From positions 372,001 to 436,000 of the forward strand of contig NZ_JBGOSE010000001.1 in assembly GCF_041538045.1 (NCBI RefSeq): a stretch of 64,000 nucleotides of DNA. The letters run 5' to 3'. Shown in pieces: positions 62,537 to 64,000 of the stretch. Source of the DNA: Aliiglaciecola sp041538045. Its GTDB lineage: Bacteria > Pseudomonadota > Gammaproteobacteria > Enterobacterales > Alteromonadaceae. Within the stretch, counting starts at the first letter, position 1. Every line of letters begins with the position of its first letter. The notes under the pieces were generated by a model. That model ran no database searches. It saw nothing but the letters and a program-made list of their open reading frames with translations, and was not told the DNA's origin. The position numbers were made by a program, and so were the translations under genes.

Positions 62537-63205
62537 ATGACATATTTGCATAAAAGTATTAGTGGCCAGGCCATTCAGTTACCGGTTGGCAAAGTCGTGT
62601 GCGTTGGACGCAACTATGTGGATCACGTCAAAGAATTAGGAAATGAAGTTCCTGATAATCCGCTATTATTTATGAAACCTGCTACCAGTTTATGTGATGT
62701 CAATGACCCCATTTCATTGCCCTCAGGCACCTTAGGAAGTTGTCATAACGAGCTTGAAGTGGCTATTCTAATTCACTCTCCGCTAAAAGGTGCGTCTCAA
62801 AACGAATGTCTAGCTGCCATCTATGGCGTGGGATTGGCGCTGGACTTAACCCTGCGAGATTTGCAGACTAAACTAAAATCTAAGGGGTTGCCTTGGGAGC
62901 GGGCGAAAGCTTTTGATGGAGCCTGTCCGGTGTCGGGTTTTCTTCAAATAGGAAACATTCCCGACCTGCAAAGTCTAGAGTTTAGTTTGGAGATCAATCA
63001 ACAACTCAGACAACATGGGTACACGTCTTTAATGATCTGGGATGTGGCGTCATTGTTGTCACAAATCAGTGAGATTTTCACCTTGTTGCCTGGCGATATA
63101 GTGTTAACAGGGACGCCAAAAGGTGTTGGTCCCTTATATGCAGATGACGAATTGAGTTTGCATTTACATGATCATTTTAGTTTGAACAGTAGAGTGCTGG
63201 GGTAA
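62537..63205 (+). CDS. ycgM: Fumarylacetoacetate hydrolase family protein (YcgM)
   Basis: This 222-residue FAH-fold enzyme is close to E. coli YcgM (219). VGRNYVDHVKELGNEVPDNP, LFMKPATSLCD, HNELEVAILI (metal-binding Glu pair) and TGTPKGVGPLYADDEL are present. Members hydrolyse or decarboxylate acylpyruvates and oxaloacetate; the exact substrate here cannot be read. It directly follows the transglycosylase and ends two bases before ycgN. Confidence 0.9.
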   Translation: MTYLHKSISGQAIQLPVGKVVCVGRNYVDHVKELGNEVPDNPLLFMKPATSLCDVNDPISLPSGTLGSCHNELEVAILIHSPLKGASQNECLAAIYGVGLALDLTLRDLQTKLKSKGLPWERAKAFDGACPVSGFLQIGNIPDLQSLEFSLEINQQLRQHGYTSLMIWDVASLLSQISEIFTLLPGDIVLTGTPKGVGPLYADDELSLHLHDHFSLNSRVLG

Positions 63206-63207
63206 GA

Positions 63208-63759
63208 ATGGGCTTAGAAGCAAACTTTTGGCAGCATAAAACATTAAAACAAATGAACCGTGAAGAATGGGAAGCGGTTTGTGACGGTTGCGCAAAATGC
63301 TGTTTACACAAAATCATTGATGAAGATGCCTCTGACGTTAGCCTTTCTAATGCTGGTGAATCGAATGACAGCACCTCATCACAAGAGGATGCTCAACACG
63401 CACCGCAACAGGCTAAAGCTGAAGAGTTACATTTCACCAATGTTGTGTGTAGTTATTTAAATACCAAAACATGCGCTTGTACTCAATATGCAGACCGTGA
63501 TGAACTGGTGCCAGAGTGTGTCACTCTTTCACAGGATAATCTTCATCAGCTTGCTTATATGCCGCCCAGTTGCAGTTACCGGAGGCTTAACGAGGGCAAA
63601 GGTCTCCCAAGTTGGCATCCTTTGCTGCATAAGAACAAAAAATCTGAGATGCACAAAGCAGGTATGTCTGTAAGGGGCAAAACCGTGTTTGACCGAGATG
63701 TAGATGAAAGAGACTTTGAAGATCACATCGTAATTTGGCCATTAAACGAAATCGATTAA
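63208..63759 (+). CDS. ycgN: YcgN/UPF0260 cysteine-cluster protein with an inserted linker
   Basis: This 183-residue protein has a zinc/iron-binding-like cysteine cluster: Cys25, Cys28, Cys31 and Cys32 in VCDGCAKCCLHK, then Cys81, Cys89 and Cys91. The pattern matches E. coli YcgN, which lacks the segment between DEDA (41) and HFTNV (75). Here ~35 extra residues, rich in Ser, Gln, Asn and Ala, separate the first cluster from the second. The C-terminal IVIWPLNEID and WHPLLHKNKKSEMH are conserved. Function is unknown. It is the last gene of rnd-ycgL-mlt-ycgM-ycgN. Confidence 0.88.
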   Translation: MGLEANFWQHKTLKQMNREEWEAVCDGCAKCCLHKIIDEDASDVSLSNAGESNDSTSSQEDAQHAPQQAKAEELHFTNVVCSYLNTKTCACTQYADRDELVPECVTLSQDNLHQLAYMPPSCSYRRLNEGKGLPSWHPLLHKNKKSEMHKAGMSVRGKTVFDRDVDERDFEDHIVIWPLNEID

Positions 63760-63779
63760 CTTAAGCGTTAATCGATTTC
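63748..63779 (+). terminator. Hairpin at the ycgN stop, possible terminator
   Basis: A perfect 13-bp stem GAAATCGATTAAC / GTTAATCGATTTC with loop TTAAGC covers the ycgN stop codon. T-rich bases follow, and dsbB converges from the other side. The stem is A/T-rich, so strength is uncertain. Confidence 0.45.
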
Positions 63780-63813
63780 TACATTTAACTTTTCGTTTTA
63801 GATGAAATAATAG

Positions 63814-64000
63814 TTAAAAGCTACGGCGGATAAAAAGACGGCTAAACAATACAATGGAAAACACTGCCGTATAAATTGCAAATACAAAAATCATCCACTC
63901 AGGCATACTCATATTCATAAATTCCCAATCAATATTGCCGCAATCACCAGTGGCAGCAAACATATTGGGTAACCAATTATGCAGGGGAAGAAATGACGGG
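63814..64000 (-). CDS. dsbB: Disulfide bond formation protein DsbB, C-terminal part (cut by window edge)
   Basis: The last 61 residues of a minus-strand gene whose start lies beyond the right edge. They read ...HNWLPNMFAATGDCGNIDWEF, with the periplasmic Cys of the second DsbB pair in the TGDC motif, then MSMPEWMIFVFAIYTAVF (last helix) and a basic end RLFIRRSF. DsbB reoxidises DsbA and passes electrons to quinone. Identification rests on this ~60-residue C-terminus, which is diagnostic. Confidence 0.85.
   Translation of the reverse strand, partial: PSFLPLHNWLPNMFAATGDCGNIDWEFMNMSMPEWMIFVFAIYTAVFSIVLFSRLFIRRSF

Overview
The window is a stretch of AT-rich chromosome from a marine gammaproteobacterium, most likely Alteromonadaceae of the Glaciecola/Paraglaciecola/Alteromonas type. 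This rests on protein similarity recalled by eye and on gene order: lolB-ispE-prs divergent from hemA-prfA-prmC, then sirB2-sirB1-kdsA; gcvA-DUF423-rlmM; seqA-pgm; and yoaA-tsaB ... slp ... fadD-rnd-ycgL ... ycgN. Nearly everything is housekeeping. No rRNA, tRNA, CRISPR array, prophage or integron was recognised.

Layout. 1-4.6 kb: the end of a DUF3025 gene, a YIP1-type membrane protein, a NatAB-type ABC exporter and a REP-associated (Y1/RAYT) transposase whose upstream flank carries REP-like repeats. 4.6-10.1 kb: a tightly coupled minus-strand sulfate-assimilation operon cysD-cysC-cysQ-cysN-SLC13 permease. 10.2-14.9 kb: putP, elaA and rplY-pth-ychF. 15-17 kb: an exported amidohydrolase and a small lipoprotein. 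17-23 kb: lolB-ispE-prs against hemA-prfA-prmC. 23.0-25.0 kb: an insertion into the usually conserved prmC-sirB2 junction, consisting of an inverted cluster of six REP-like units, a possible 22-codon leader ORF with a hairpin, and a receiver-DUF3369-HD-GYP regulator whose HD motif is altered. 25-31 kb: sirB2, sirB1, kdsA, a small exported protein, then gcvA-hydrolase-DUF423-rlmM. 31-35 kb: a MoxR-DUF58-transglutaminase operon. 35-41.7 kb: seqA, pgm, glgP and an EAL protein with a degenerate GGDEF domain. 41.7-47.6 kb: astE-HIT-ybjQ, DUF2244, then fdhD-GH13-isochorismatase-DUF3859.

47.6-53 kb is the most accessory-looking part. It holds a secreted alpha/beta hydrolase coupled to an ECF-like sigma factor that carries a multi-pass C-terminal membrane domain, a 588-base gap with more REP-like units, an amidase lipoprotein, and a two-gene operon encoding a small DUF1328-like membrane protein and an acidic lipoprotein built of 11-residue repeats. 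53-64 kb: yoaA-tsaB, slp, an alpha/beta hydrolase, fadD, rnd-ycgL-mltB-like-ycgM-ycgN and the 3' end of dsbB.

The best leads are the transposase and its dispersed REP-like repeats (three loci, at least two sequence dialects), the membrane-fused sigma factor with its partner hydrolase, the leader ORF/hairpin and altered HD motif of the regulator at 23.4 kb, and the hendecad-repeat lipoprotein. Family names and start choices come from reading the sequence; no database search was run.
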